From assembly GCF_040049215.1 (NCBI RefSeq), contig NZ_JBDZDN010000001.1, positions 1,302,001-1,366,000 of the forward strand: DNA of 64,000 nucleotides. The letters are read 5' to 3'. Numbering within the stretch: the first letter of the stretch is position 1; each line of letters opens with the position of its first letter. The position numbers and the translations under genes were made by a program. This document shows positions 51,411-59,957 of this stretch, one piece after another. Source of the stretch: Mesorhizobium_K sp040049215 (GTDB lineage: Bacteria > Pseudomonadota > Alphaproteobacteria > Rhizobiales > Rhizobiaceae). The notes under the pieces are model-generated. The model saw nothing but the letters and a program-made list of their open reading frames with translations. It searched no databases and had not been told where the DNA came from.

Positions 51411-52585
51411 GCGTGAACGTTCGCCATCTCGGAATGCGCTGGTCCGGCGGCGCACCACTCGGCCTGCACGGAAGCATCCGGTTCCTGCTGCGCATTGGCT
51501 TCTAGTTTCGCGAAATCCGGACGCGGTAGCAGCCGCGACAGCGCCCAGACGGCCGCGCCGCGCACCAGCGGCGAGGCGTCGTCGAGTAATCTCCGGCACT
51601 GGGCAACCAGGGAGGGATCACCGGAGTTGCCGGCGGCGATCAGCACGTTGCGCAAGAAGCGGTCGCGGCCAATGCGCTTTATCGGCGAGCCCGAGAAGAG
51701 CGCGCGGAACGCGGCATCGTCCAGTCTGAGCAGATCGGCAAGCCGCGGCTCGCGCAGATCGTCGCGGGCGGCGAGCTTCGCCTCAGACGCGGTCCGGGCA
51801 AACTTGTTCCACGGGCAGGCGGCGAGGCAATCATCGCAGCCATAGATGCGGTTGCCGATGGCCGCGCGGAACTCCTGCGGTATCGGCCCCTTGTTCTCGA
51901 TCGTGAGGTAGGAGATGCAACGCCGCGCATCGAGCCTATAGGGTGCCGGAAAGGCATCCGTCGGACAGGCGTCCAGGCAGGCGCGGCACGAGCCGCAACG
52001 GTCCTCCTCCGGCGGGTCCGGCTCGATTGCGGCGGTGGTGAAGATGGTGCCAAGGAAGAGCCACGATCCGAATTCGCGGCTGACGAGGTTGGAGTGCTTT
52101 CCCTGCCAACCGATGCCGGCGGCTTCGGCAAGCGGTTTTTCCATGACTGGCGCCGTGTCGACGAAAACCTTCACGTCGCCACCGGTCCTGGCGACGATCC
52201 GCCCTGCGATCTCCTTCAGCCGCCCTTTCATCACGTCGTGATAATCGCGGTTCTGCGCGTAGACTGAGATCGCCCCGCGGTCGCGTTTGCCGAGCACGCC
52301 GCGAGGATCGCGGTCCGGGCCGTAGTTCATGGCAAACACGACGATCGAGCGCACCTCGGGCCACAATGCGCGCGGATCGCCGCGCCGCTCCAGCGTCTCG
52401 GCGATCCAGCCCATCGAACCGTGAAGGCCTTCGGCGACGAATTGTTTCAGCCGCGCTGGCGCGAGCGGGATCGAATCGGGCGCGGTGACGGCGACGGCGG
52501 CGAAGCCGGCCAGCTGTGCCTCGCGGCCGATCATCTGCCGCAGCGATTCGCCTTTCCTGGGCGCGCTAGAAGTCGAGGTCCGCAT
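51407..52585 (-). CDS. queG: Epoxyqueuosine reductase
   Basis: 392 residues. QueG reduces epoxyqueuosine to queuosine in tRNA using cobalamin and two [4Fe-4S] clusters. The clusters are seen as CGSCRACLDACPTDAF near 200 and CDDCLAACPWNKFA near 255. Upstream are LHGSMGWIAETLERRGDP and AMNYGPDRDPRG, and a C-terminal HEAT-repeat part (SLVAQCRRLLDDASPLVRGA). ATG at 52585 overlaps the gst stop by 20 nt. Confidence 0.94.
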   Translation of the reverse strand: MRTSTSSAPRKGESLRQMIGREAQLAGFAAVAVTAPDSIPLAPARLKQFVAEGLHGSMGWIAETLERRGDPRALWPEVRSIVVFAMNYGPDRDPRGVLGKRDRGAISVYAQNRDYHDVMKGRLKEIAGRIVARTGGDVKVFVDTAPVMEKPLAEAAGIGWQGKHSNLVSREFGSWLFLGTIFTTAAIEPDPPEEDRCGSCRACLDACPTDAFPAPYRLDARRCISYLTIENKGPIPQEFRAAIGNRIYGCDDCLAACPWNKFARTASEAKLAARDDLREPRLADLLRLDDAAFRALFSGSPIKRIGRDRFLRNVLIAAGNSGDPSLVAQCRRLLDDASPLVRGAAVWALSRLLPRPDFAKLEANAQQEPDASVQAEWCAAGPAHSEMANVHA

Positions 52586-53258
52586 AGTGAGCCGCCGGGG
52601 AGAGGCCCCGGACCCGGTCGGAAAGCAGCGGCCTGAAGGACGGCCGCGATTTCATCCGCGCGTACCATTCGCGCGCCGCGCCGTGGCCGCTCCAGTCGAT
52701 CTCGCCCAGATAGTCGAGGATGGAAAGCGTCGCCGCCGCGGCGAGGTCGGCATAGGTGATGCGCGGCCCTGCGAGCCAGTGGCGCGTGCCGGCAAGCCAG
52801 TTGGTGTATTTCATGTGCTGGCGCACATTCGCGCGCGCCGCCCGGATCGCTCCCGAATCGGGCGAACCGCCGCCGAGCGCCTCGGGCATCAGCGGCTTCA
52901 GCACGCGTTCGCGCACCAGATGACGCGTCACTTCCCCTTCGGTCTTCACCAGATACCAGTCGGCAAGGCGGCGTATCTCGGCGCGGTCCATCGGGTCTTC
53001 GGCGAGCAGTCGCCGGTCGCGCTTCAAAACGCCGCGTGTCTCGTCGAGATATTCGGCGATAACATGCGCCCCGATGATCGGCACGTCACCCTCAGCCAGC
53101 AGCACCGGCAGCGTACCAGCGGCGTTCAGCGCCAGGAATTCCTTGCGGCGCGTCCACGGCTTTTCCTCGATCAGCGCCAGTTCCTCGCCGAACTCGCCGA
53201 ACGCCAGGCGGACGAAACGGCATGTCGCGAACATCGGATGGTGAAAAAGCGTCAGCAT
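52566..53258 (-). CDS. Glutathione S-transferase family protein
   Basis: 230 residues. N-terminal thioredoxin fold with MLTLFHHPMFATCRFVRLAF, the cis-Pro segment AAGTLPVLLAEGDV and GAHVIAEYLDET binding gamma-Glu, then an all-helical domain ending LSILDYLGEIDWSGHG. ATG at 53258 gives the correct N terminus; the longer in-frame start is not supported. First gene of the gst-queG-SDR operon and divergent from uppP. Substrate unknown. Confidence 0.88.
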   Translation of the reverse strand: MLTLFHHPMFATCRFVRLAFGEFGEELALIEEKPWTRRKEFLALNAAGTLPVLLAEGDVPIIGAHVIAEYLDETRGVLKRDRRLLAEDPMDRAEIRRLADWYLVKTEGEVTRHLVRERVLKPLMPEALGGGSPDSGAIRAARANVRQHMKYTNWLAGTRHWLAGPRITYADLAAAATLSILDYLGEIDWSGHGAAREWYARMKSRPSFRPLLSDRVRGLSPAAHYADLDF

Positions 53259-53418
53259 GATCCCGCGTTCGAAAGTCGAAAATGCGTCTGGCCTCGCGGA
53301 GGCCGCGCCGCTACATCTTGCGCGGCCCGATTCAGGGCTCGCCGCGGCGCACCGACCTATAGGGCCGGTTCCACGCCCTGACAAGCAATAGCGGCCTTCC
53401 CGGAGAGATTGCTCTAAG

Positions 53419-54225
53419 ATGGAAAATCAGACGATCGTCAACGCCCTGATACTCGGCCTGCTCGAAGGGCTGACTGAATTCATCCCGGTCTCTTCGACAG
53501 GTCACATCTTGCTGGCGGGCCATTTCCTCGGCTTCCGTTCGACTGGAAAGGCCTTCGAGATCCTGATCCAGCTCGGCGCGATCCTCGCCATCCTGACCGT
53601 CTATTCCGGACGCCTGCTGAAGCTTCTGGCCGACTTCCCGCGCGACGCCCGCACGCGCCGGTTCGTCTTGGGCGTGCTCATCGCCTTCCTGCCGGCGGCT
53701 TTTGCCGGCGTCGTCGCGCACGGCTTCATCAAGACCGTGCTGTTCGAGACGCCGAAGCTGATCTGCGTCATGCTTCTCATCGGCGGGGTGGTGCTGTTGT
53801 GGATCGACCGGCTTGAACTCAGGCCGAAATACCATGACGTGATGGATTTCCCGCTGTCGCTCTGCCTGAAGATCGGGCTCTTCCAGTGCCTTGCGCTCAT
53901 TCCCGGCACGTCGCGCTCCGGCTCGACGATCGTCGGCGCGCTGCTGATGGGCACCGACAAGCGCTCGGCAGCCGAGTTCTCATTCTTCCTCGCCATGCCG
54001 ACCATGGCCGGCGCCTTCGCCTACGATCTCTACAAGAATCGCGACGTGCTTTCGGCCGCCGACCTGCCGATCATCGGCGTCGGCTTCGTCGCGGCTTTCG
54101 TCATGGCGGTCATCGTCGTGCGCTATCTGCTCGACTACGTCTCGCGCCACGGTTTTGCGCTGTTTGCCTGGTGGCGGCTGATCGTCGGCGGCGTCGGTCT
54201 CGCCGCCCTCTTTGTCTGGGGTTAG
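53419..54225 (+). CDS. uppP: Undecaprenyl-diphosphatase
   Basis: 268 residues, about eight transmembrane helices. It recycles undecaprenyl pyrophosphate for cell-wall synthesis and gives bacitracin tolerance. The two family motifs are intact: GLTEFIPVSSTGHILLAGHF near residue 18 (Glu and Ser-Ser-Thr-His) and LIPGTSRSGSTIVGALLMG near 158. ATG at 53419. Its TAG overlaps the TAA of the convergent TauE/SafE gene by sharing TTAG. Confidence 0.95.
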   Translation: MENQTIVNALILGLLEGLTEFIPVSSTGHILLAGHFLGFRSTGKAFEILIQLGAILAILTVYSGRLLKLLADFPRDARTRRFVLGVLIAFLPAAFAGVVAHGFIKTVLFETPKLICVMLLIGGVVLLWIDRLELRPKYHDVMDFPLSLCLKIGLFQCLALIPGTSRSGSTIVGALLMGTDKRSAAEFSFFLAMPTMAGAFAYDLYKNRDVLSAADLPIIGVGFVAAFVMAVIVVRYLLDYVSRHGFALFAWWRLIVGGVGLAALFVWG

Positions 54226-54986
54226 AGCCCCGTCAGCCCGCGCCGCAAAAGATCGAGCGCCAGCACCGTGATGCCGATCCGGAACCACTTCCGGAACACC
54301 TCTTCAGGCATGCGCTCGAGCAGGACGCTGCCATAAACCGTCCCGATGTACCCCGACAGCATCATGGCGGCCACCAGCGGCACCCATTCCCAGAAGGCGA
54401 AGCCGGCGATCCCGAAGACGACGATCTTCAGGAAATGCTGCGTCGTCATGGCGACCGCGCTGGTGGCAACCAGAGCCTTGCGGTCGTTCTGGAGAAACCG
54501 GGCGAAAAGCACCGCGACCAGCGGCCCGGTCGCGCCGACAAGCATCGACAGCAGCGCCAGCGCGATGCTGGCCACCGCCAGGCCCGCCTTGGTCAACCGG
54601 TCGATGCCGGGGATTTTCGCCCAGGTGAGCAGCAGGATGAAGCCGCCGAGCACGAGTTTCAGCAGCGCATCGGGAAGCTGCACCACCAGGAACACGCCCA
54701 CGATCGCCCCCACGACGCTGCCGGCTATGAAGGGTTTGGCCACGTCCATCCGCACGAAGGCGCGCTGATGCCAGGCACGGCCGGTGTTCGATCCGAGTTG
54801 CACGGCGCCGTGGACCGGAATGAGCGAAGCCACCGGAACGAACAGGCCCATCAGCGCGAGCATGGCAATGCCGCCGCCTATTCCGAAAGCAGCCGTGATG
54901 GCCGACGTGAAGGCGCTGGCGACAATCAGGAGTGCCGCGACCCACGGCTCCATGCCGGACGGCAGGAGGGCTGCAACCGCATCCAC
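54222..54986 (-). CDS. TauE/SafE-family membrane protein
   Basis: 254 residues from a GTG at 54986, 15 nt past the NDUFA9-like stop; ATG at 54953 (243 residues) is the alternative. Eight hydrophobic helices; the glycine-rich AITAAFGIGGGIAML near 36 and VGATGPLVAVLFARFLQNDR near 155 are hallmark repeats of the sulfite/anion exporter family. Probably co-transcribed with the NDUFA9-like gene. The anion is unknown. Confidence 0.85.
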   Translation of the reverse strand: MDAVAALLPSGMEPWVAALLIVASAFTSAITAAFGIGGGIAMLALMGLFVPVASLIPVHGAVQLGSNTGRAWHQRAFVRMDVAKPFIAGSVVGAIVGVFLVVQLPDALLKLVLGGFILLLTWAKIPGIDRLTKAGLAVASIALALLSMLVGATGPLVAVLFARFLQNDRKALVATSAVAMTTQHFLKIVVFGIAGFAFWEWVPLVAAMMLSGYIGTVYGSVLLERMPEEVFRKWFRIGITVLALDLLRRGLTGL

Positions 54987-55000
54987 GCCGGGCGCGAACC

Positions 55001-55975
55001 CTAGACTTCGCTTCTGTGCGTGAACTGGCCCGCCGGCCGGTAACGCCAGAGATAGCTCGGCAGCACCGCCGCTGTCGATTGCGGCTGGATGCCGAGCCCG
55101 GCGAAGGTCAGCCGGGCATCCTCGGCTTCCGTGGACACGATATTGTCCGTCTTGAGCAGCGTGACCTGGTCGCTCGTCAGCAGCGGGTTGGGCAGCAGGC
55201 CGAGGAGCGCCCCTTTGATGTGGGCGGCCCACCAAGGCACCGGCACCAGGATCCGCCTGCGGTCGATGATCTCCAGCATCTGCTCCAGGCATTGGCGGAA
55301 GGTGAGGATGTCGGGCCCGCCGAGTTCGTAGATTTTGCCGGCCTTGGCCTCGCCGTCGACCGAAAGCGCGATCGCTTCGGCGACGTCGCCGACGAAGACC
55401 GGCTGGAACTTCGTCTTGCCGCCGCCGATCAGCGGCAGCACAGGCGAATAGCGCGCCATGCCGGCGAAGCGGTTGAAGAACTGGTCTTCCGGCCCGAAGA
55501 CGATCGACGGCCGGAAGACCACGGCGTCCTTGACCGTCTCGAATACCGCGTTCTCTCCGGCAGCCTTGGTGCGGGCATAGACGGATTTGGAGTTCGGATC
55601 GGCGCCGATCGCCGAACCGTGCGTCAGCCTGGCGCCCGCAGCCTTGGCGGCTTGCGCGACGTTGCCTGCGCCATCCTGCTGGACCGCGGGAAAAGTCTGC
55701 GCGCCGGACTGGTGGAGGATGCCGACGAGGTTGATCACATGAGCCGCGCCCTCGACGGCGCGGTCCACCGACCAGCGCACGCGCAGATTGGCCTGCACCG
55801 GCTGTATCTGGCCGACATTGCCGAGCGGCTGGAGATGACCGGCGAGTTCGGGCCGGCGTGTGGCGACGCGGATCAGGTAGCCGCGCTTGGCCAGCGCCCG
55901 CACCACATGCCGCCCGATGAAGCCGGAGCCACCGAACACGGTGACGAGTTTCGGGGTTTCCAGGATTTCGGTCAT
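55001..55975 (-). CDS. Complex I NDUFA9-subunit-family SDR protein
   Basis: 324 residues, atypical extended SDR. LVTVFGGSGFIGRHVVRALA at the N terminus, HVINLVGILHQSGAQTFPA, then GPEDQFFNRFAGMARYSP and FQPVFVGDVAEAIALSV, matching the alphaproteobacterial NDUFA9-like proteins associated with respiratory complex I assembly. ATG at 55975. It heads a two-gene operon with the TauE/SafE gene. No nuo genes are in the window, so the complex I link is by family name only. Confidence 0.88.
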   Translation of the reverse strand: MTEILETPKLVTVFGGSGFIGRHVVRALAKRGYLIRVATRRPELAGHLQPLGNVGQIQPVQANLRVRWSVDRAVEGAAHVINLVGILHQSGAQTFPAVQQDGAGNVAQAAKAAGARLTHGSAIGADPNSKSVYARTKAAGENAVFETVKDAVVFRPSIVFGPEDQFFNRFAGMARYSPVLPLIGGGKTKFQPVFVGDVAEAIALSVDGEAKAGKIYELGGPDILTFRQCLEQMLEIIDRRRILVPVPWWAAHIKGALLGLLPNPLLTSDQVTLLKTDNIVSTEAEDARLTFAGLGIQPQSTAAVLPSYLWRYRPAGQFTHRSEV

Positions 55976-56422
55976 GGCTGGCTCCGGCGACGCCCACAGG
56001 CGCTTGGCTTGGAGCCCGTGTCTAAGTCGGATTCGAGAAAAACGCAAAGGCTGCAAAAGCGGCCAATGGAGCAGGCCGCCTTTGTAGGCTTGTCTCGCCC
56101 GGAATTCCCTGCCGCGCTTGGCGCCCACCGACCGGCGAGGGCGGCTCGCGACGCGAAAAACCCCGCCGAAGCGGGGTCTTTCGGGCACTGGGCCCCCGAC
56201 GCGTTCGGGTCCCGGCCTATTCGATGCGTGTCAGCATGCGCGAAACAAGTCCTGTCGCCCGCCCTTGTCCGCCTGACATGGCGGCGCTGGTCCTCTCGCA
56301 GGCATCTGCACGACAATGGGTCGCAGGCGCGATGCAAAAGGTTCAGCGGCGGCGCAAAAATCGTTCGCGAGCGCGGCGTCGGCCATCCGGCCGTGTACTA
56401 TACGCCCGCTTCCGCTCGCGGC
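55976..56422. other. 447-bp intergenic region without a protein gene
   Basis: Contains a strong terminator at 56156-56182 and otherwise no ORF with a ribosome site. The part 56183-56422 could hold a short transcript of the minus strand ending at the terminator or an untranslated tail of the 56423 dehydrogenase gene; a 20-codon frame near 56280 lacks support. Confidence 0.5.
56156..56182. terminator. Bidirectional intrinsic terminator
   Basis: CCCCGC (56161-56166), loop CGAA, GCGGGG (56171-56176), with AAAAA on the left and TCTTTC on the right. On the minus strand it ends GGGGTTTTTCGC, a strong terminator about 250 nt after the Ldh-family stop. Confidence 0.85.
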
Positions 56423-57436
56423 TCAGCCGGCCTTGCGGTCGGCGAATTCGGCGATGCGCCGCACGATCTCGACCGGCACGTCGAGGCCGAGAGCCTTGGC
56501 GAGCATGCCGGCCTTGCCTCTCGCGACCCCCGGAATGTGTACCCGGTAGTCGAATGCGAGACGATCGAGCTGTTCGCGAAGCCGCGTCGCAAAGTCCGGA
56601 TCGATCAGCTTCGGCTCGATAGCGAGCACGAAGAGCCCGGTTCCAGGACTGTCATGGCCCTCAGAGAAGGGCGGCGCGTCGAGCGACCAGTTGGCGCCCG
56701 ACAGACCAGCCGCCAGCACCTCGACCATCAGCGCGATATTGGCGCCGCGATTGCCTCCGAAAGCCAGCAGCGCGCCCTTCATGGCCGCTGCCGGGTCGGT
56801 GGTCGGCCGGCCGCTTGCGTCGAGCGCCCAGCCGGCCGGGATTTCGCGACCCTCTTCGGCGGCTTGGCGAATGCTGACGAAGGCGGTGGCGCTCGACGCC
56901 TGGTCGATGACCAGCGGCGCTCCGCCTTCGACCGGGGCGGCGAAGGAAATCGGATTGGTGCAATAGACCGGCTTGGTGCCGCCAGCGCCGGCGAGCAGCG
57001 CCGGACCGTTGGTGGCAGCGAAAGACACCAGCCCTTCGCCCGCCAGCCGCCCGGTGAAATAGCCGAGCTCGCCGCAGGTGTAGGCGTTCCTTTGCGCAAA
57101 GATCGCCACGCCGAAGAGCCGCGCCGATTTGGCAAGCTCGGTGAAGATGCGGTCGAAACCGGTATGCGCGGCGCCGCCCTTGGCATCGGATACGTAGACC
57201 GCCAGCGCCGGCCTGGTGATAGCAGGCTCGGCTTGGCCGTCGATGCGGCCGGCTTCGAGCGCTTCGAGATAGTCCAGGAAATGCGACAGCCCCACGGCCG
57301 TCACGCCTTTCGCTTGCGCCGCCACGGAGGACTTAGCCAGCGCCTCGGCCGTCTCCTTGCTCGCCCCCGCCGCGATGGCCGCTCTCTCGCAGAGCGAAAC
57401 CGCTTCAGCCAGATCCAGGCGAACAGTGTCGGCCAT
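56423..57436 (-). CDS. Ldh-family (malate/L-lactate/pyrroline-2-carboxylate type) oxidoreductase
   Basis: 337 residues, the AllD/YlbC/DpkA fold. Marks: VGLSHFLDYLEALEAGRI, HTGFDRIFTELAK, AQRNAYTCGELGYFTGRLAGEG (usual N-S-x-H region) and GTKPVYCTNPISFAAP. Family members reduce oxo or imino acids with NAD(P)H, including delta-1-pyrroline-2-carboxylate and piperideine-2-carboxylate. ATG at 57436, 3 nt before the ABC permease stop, so it is part of the transporter operon. A role in oxidised arginine/ornithine derivatives fits the neighbours; the substrate is not fixed. Confidence 0.85.
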   Translation of the reverse strand: MADTVRLDLAEAVSLCERAAIAAGASKETAEALAKSSVAAQAKGVTAVGLSHFLDYLEALEAGRIDGQAEPAITRPALAVYVSDAKGGAAHTGFDRIFTELAKSARLFGVAIFAQRNAYTCGELGYFTGRLAGEGLVSFAATNGPALLAGAGGTKPVYCTNPISFAAPVEGGAPLVIDQASSATAFVSIRQAAEEGREIPAGWALDASGRPTTDPAAAMKGALLAFGGNRGANIALMVEVLAAGLSGANWSLDAPPFSEGHDSPGTGLFVLAIEPKLIDPDFATRLREQLDRLAFDYRVHIPGVARGKAGMLAKALGLDVPVEIVRRIAEFADRKAG

Positions 57437-57439
57437 GTC

Positions 57440-58255
57440 TTATCCCAGTCGCGAGGGAATCCGGGCCTCGAGCTTGCGGAATGCAAACACCAGGATGCCG
57501 GTGATGCAGAGATAGATGAGCGCCAGCAGAAGCAGCGGCTCGTAGACGATGAAGGTGTCCTGCCTGACACGCGAGGCGACGGCGTAGATGTCGACGACGG
57601 TGATGGTGGCGACCAGCGGCGTCGCCTTGAGCAGAAGCACCGCCTCGCCAGCCAGCGTCGGCAACACGCTGTAGATCGCCTGCGGCAGCCAGATGCGGCG
57701 GAACAGCGTCCAGCGGTTCATGCCGTAGGCGCGCGCAGCCTCCAGCTGGCCGCGCGGCACGCCGGCGAAGGCGCCCCGCATTATCTCACCGGCATAGCCG
57801 CCGACCGAGAGCGTCAGCCCCAGCACCGCGTAGGGCCATGCCTGCCTAAGATACGGCCACAGGAACGACCCGCGTATCCAGGGAAATTGCGGGAACAGCG
57901 AGCCCAGCCCGTAGTAAAGAAGCCAGAGCTGAAGCAGAAACGGCGTGCCCCGGATAACGGTGCACAGAGCGTTGGCAGGCCATGCAAGCCAACGCGGACC
58001 GGTTACCTGGACGAGGCCAAGCGGAACCGCCAGTGCGAAGCCCAATATGCCGGTGACAATGAGAAGCCAGATCGTCCGCCAGAGGCCGGCGGCCGCCAGC
58101 CCGTAATAGTTGGGTATCCAGTCCCAGCGCATGAACAGCGCGGCCGAGACGACGAGCGCCACTCCTGCTGCGATCAGGCCGATGCGGTGGGGCTGCAGCC
58201 AGAGCGAGGCGCGCGCTCCGGCATCGATCAGCCCGGTAGCCACGCGCTCGGCCAT
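57440..58255 (-). CDS. Polar amino acid ABC transporter permease (HisM-like)
   Basis: 271 residues, a 50-residue N-terminal extension with one hydrophobic helix and then the HisM/GlnP core. LWRTIWLLIVTGILGFALAV starts the permease domain, and the EAA loop reads VPRGQLEAARAYGMNRWTLF then RIWLPQAIYSVLPTLAGEAV. ATG at 58255 overlaps the other permease's TGA (ATGA). It pairs with the 58255-58890 permease in the inner membrane. Confidence 0.9.
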   Translation of the reverse strand: MAERVATGLIDAGARASLWLQPHRIGLIAAGVALVVSAALFMRWDWIPNYYGLAAAGLWRTIWLLIVTGILGFALAVPLGLVQVTGPRWLAWPANALCTVIRGTPFLLQLWLLYYGLGSLFPQFPWIRGSFLWPYLRQAWPYAVLGLTLSVGGYAGEIMRGAFAGVPRGQLEAARAYGMNRWTLFRRIWLPQAIYSVLPTLAGEAVLLLKATPLVATITVVDIYAVASRVRQDTFIVYEPLLLLALIYLCITGILVFAFRKLEARIPSRLG

Positions 58256-58890
58256 CAGTGCCCCCCCGCAGGCATGCCGCGCCGCGACCAGCTCTCGATG
58301 CGCGCGATGATGACGTTGGAGACCAGGGTGATCAGCAGGTAGAGTACGCCCGCGGCGAGGAAGAAAGTGAAATACGCCTTGGTGGTGCTGGCGGCGGTGC
58401 GCGTTTCCTGCGTCAATTCGTTGAAGCCGACGATGGCGAGCAGCGCCGTGTCCTTGGTCGCGATCAGCCAGAGATTGGCGAGGCCGGGAATGGCGAAAGG
58501 CAGCATGGCCGGCAGCGTGATGCGTCTCAGCATCAGGCCGACCGACATGCCGTAGGCCCGCGCGGCCTCTATCTGCCCCTGCGGGATCGCGAGGATCGCG
58601 CCGCGGATGACCTCGGTGGCGTAGGCGCCCTGCACGATGCCGAGCACGCAGATGCCAGCGACGAGGCCGTTTATGTCGATGCGCTGGTAGCCGAAGGCTT
58701 CGAGCAGGCGGTTGATAAGGTCCGTGCCGGCGAAATAGAGGAGCAGGATGAGCACCAGCTCGGGCACGGCGCGCATCACGGTGGTGTAGAGTTCGAGCAG
58801 GTCGCGGACGATCGGCCCGCCATAGAGCTTGCCGAAGGCACCGCCGATGCCGAGTACGATGCCGATGCCGTAGGCGCCGACGGCGATCAT
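58255..58890 (-). CDS. Polar amino acid ABC transporter permease (HisQ-like), start codon uncertain
   Basis: 211 residues from the first ATG at 58890, but the reading frame stays open to a stop near 59010 and encodes homologous-looking sequence (IFDLLAFSPPGWGGNLLRGL then FNSIM) before it. Typical HisQ proteins begin with that segment and have about 230 residues. No ATG, GTG or TTG exists in that stretch; ATA at 58962 sits where a Met would be expected, with AGG 7 nt upstream. The EAA loop is intact: IPQGQIEAARAYGMSVGLM then RRITLPAMLPFAIPGLANLW. A rare start codon, a mutated ATG or a sequence error are possible. Confidence 0.8.
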   Translation of the reverse strand: MIAVGAYGIGIVLGIGGAFGKLYGGPIVRDLLELYTTVMRAVPELVLILLLYFAGTDLINRLLEAFGYQRIDINGLVAGICVLGIVQGAYATEVIRGAILAIPQGQIEAARAYGMSVGLMLRRITLPAMLPFAIPGLANLWLIATKDTALLAIVGFNELTQETRTAASTTKAYFTFFLAAGVLYLLITLVSNVIIARIESWSRRGMPAGGH

Positions 58891-59069
58891 GATGGAATTG
58901 AAGAGGCCGCGCAGGAGGTTGCCGCCCCAGCCGGGCGGGCTGAATGCCAGCAGGTCGAATATGCTCGCCTGCGAAAGCTGGAGGATGACCGCTTCGATCG
59001 GCTCGTTCCCGCACTATGCGGCGGCGCCCCTTTGCGGGATCTGCTCGCCGGTTCCCCGTCAGATGCAGT

Positions 59070-59100
59070 GCCAGCCACGCCGAATCCCGGCGTGGCTGGC
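59070..59100 (-). terminator. Stem-loop between binding-protein and permease genes
   Basis: GCCAGCCACGCCG (59070-59082) and CGGCGTGGCTGGC (59088-59100) pair perfectly over 13 bp with the loop AATCC. It starts 11 nt after the binding-protein stop. No T-run follows on the minus strand, so message stabilisation is more likely than full termination. Confidence 0.75.
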
Positions 59101-59110
59101 AGAGCCTATA

Positions 59111-59890
59111 TCAGCCGCCGTAGATGTCGAAGGTGAAATACTTCTTGGTGATCTCGTCGTATTTGCCGTTCTCGCGGATCGCCTTGATCGCCGCGTTGAG
59201 GCGGTCCTTGATAGCGGTATCCTCCTTGCGCAAGCCGGCGCCCACGCCCGGCCCGAGGATTACGAGGTCCTCGGCGACGTTGCCCTTAGAATCGCAGCAG
59301 GCCTTGCCCTGGTCGGACTGCAGGAAGGCGTCGAGCGCGATGGAATCGGCCTGGGTGGCGTCGATGCGCCCGGCCGCCAGATCCTGGTTCGCCTCGTCCT
59401 GGGTCTGGTATTCCTTGATTTCCGCCGCATCGGCGAAGTGCTTCTTCGCGTAGGCCGCGTGGACAGTCGACACCTGGACGCCGAGGATCTTCCCCTTCAG
59501 CCCTTCGGGCGTCGCGGCGAAGGTCGTGCCCTTGGCTCCGATCACAGCCGTCGGCGTGTTGTAGTACTTGTCGGAGAAGTCGATCGTCTTCTTGCGCTCG
59601 TCGGTGATCGACATGGAGTTCATGATCGCGTCGATCTTCTTGGTGGTCAGCGCCGGGATCAGGCCATCCCACGGGATCGGCACCAGTTCGCATTCGAATT
59701 TCGCCTCGGCGCAGATCGCGTTGACGATCTCGACCTCCCAGCCGCCCCAGGCCCCGGACGCGTCGGCCACGTAGAAGGGCGGGTAGGCCTCCGGCGAGAA
59801 GCCGACCTTCAGCGGCTCGGCATTGGCCATGGCCGATCCCGACGCTGCAAATAGCAGCGCCGCGGCGGCGATTTTCAGAGTTTTCAACAT
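59111..59890 (-). CDS. Polar amino acid ABC transporter substrate-binding protein
   Basis: 259 residues with a signal peptide (LKTLKIAAAALLFAASGSA, cut near ANA-EPLK). SBP_bac_3 layout: LKVGFSPEAYPPFYVADASG, GWEVEIVNAICAEAKFECEL, IPWDGLIPALTTKKIDAIMN, SITDERKKTIDFSDKYYNTP and RIDATQADSIALDAFLQS. Lys/Arg/Orn-type binders share SITxxRxxxxDFS. ATG at 59890 with GGGAG at 7 nt; GTG one codon upstream is possible. Context with a dimethylargininase-like enzyme suggests arginine or a methylated derivative as ligand, which is inference. Confidence 0.9.
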   Translation of the reverse strand: MLKTLKIAAAALLFAASGSAMANAEPLKVGFSPEAYPPFYVADASGAWGGWEVEIVNAICAEAKFECELVPIPWDGLIPALTTKKIDAIMNSMSITDERKKTIDFSDKYYNTPTAVIGAKGTTFAATPEGLKGKILGVQVSTVHAAYAKKHFADAAEIKEYQTQDEANQDLAAGRIDATQADSIALDAFLQSDQGKACCDSKGNVAEDLVILGPGVGAGLRKEDTAIKDRLNAAIKAIRENGKYDEITKKYFTFDIYGG

Positions 59891-59957
59891 CACGTTCTCC
59901 CAGTTGTTGTTGTGTTCCCGGTATTCTCAGGGCTTGCCGACCCCAGGGTCCGTGGCC

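Noticed and set aside
54932..58342. Very long open frame (1136 codons) on the plus strand
   Set aside because: It is antisense to several clear minus-strand genes (NDUFA9-like, Ldh-family, ABC permease) and has Arg/Gly/Asp-biased shadow composition without domains.
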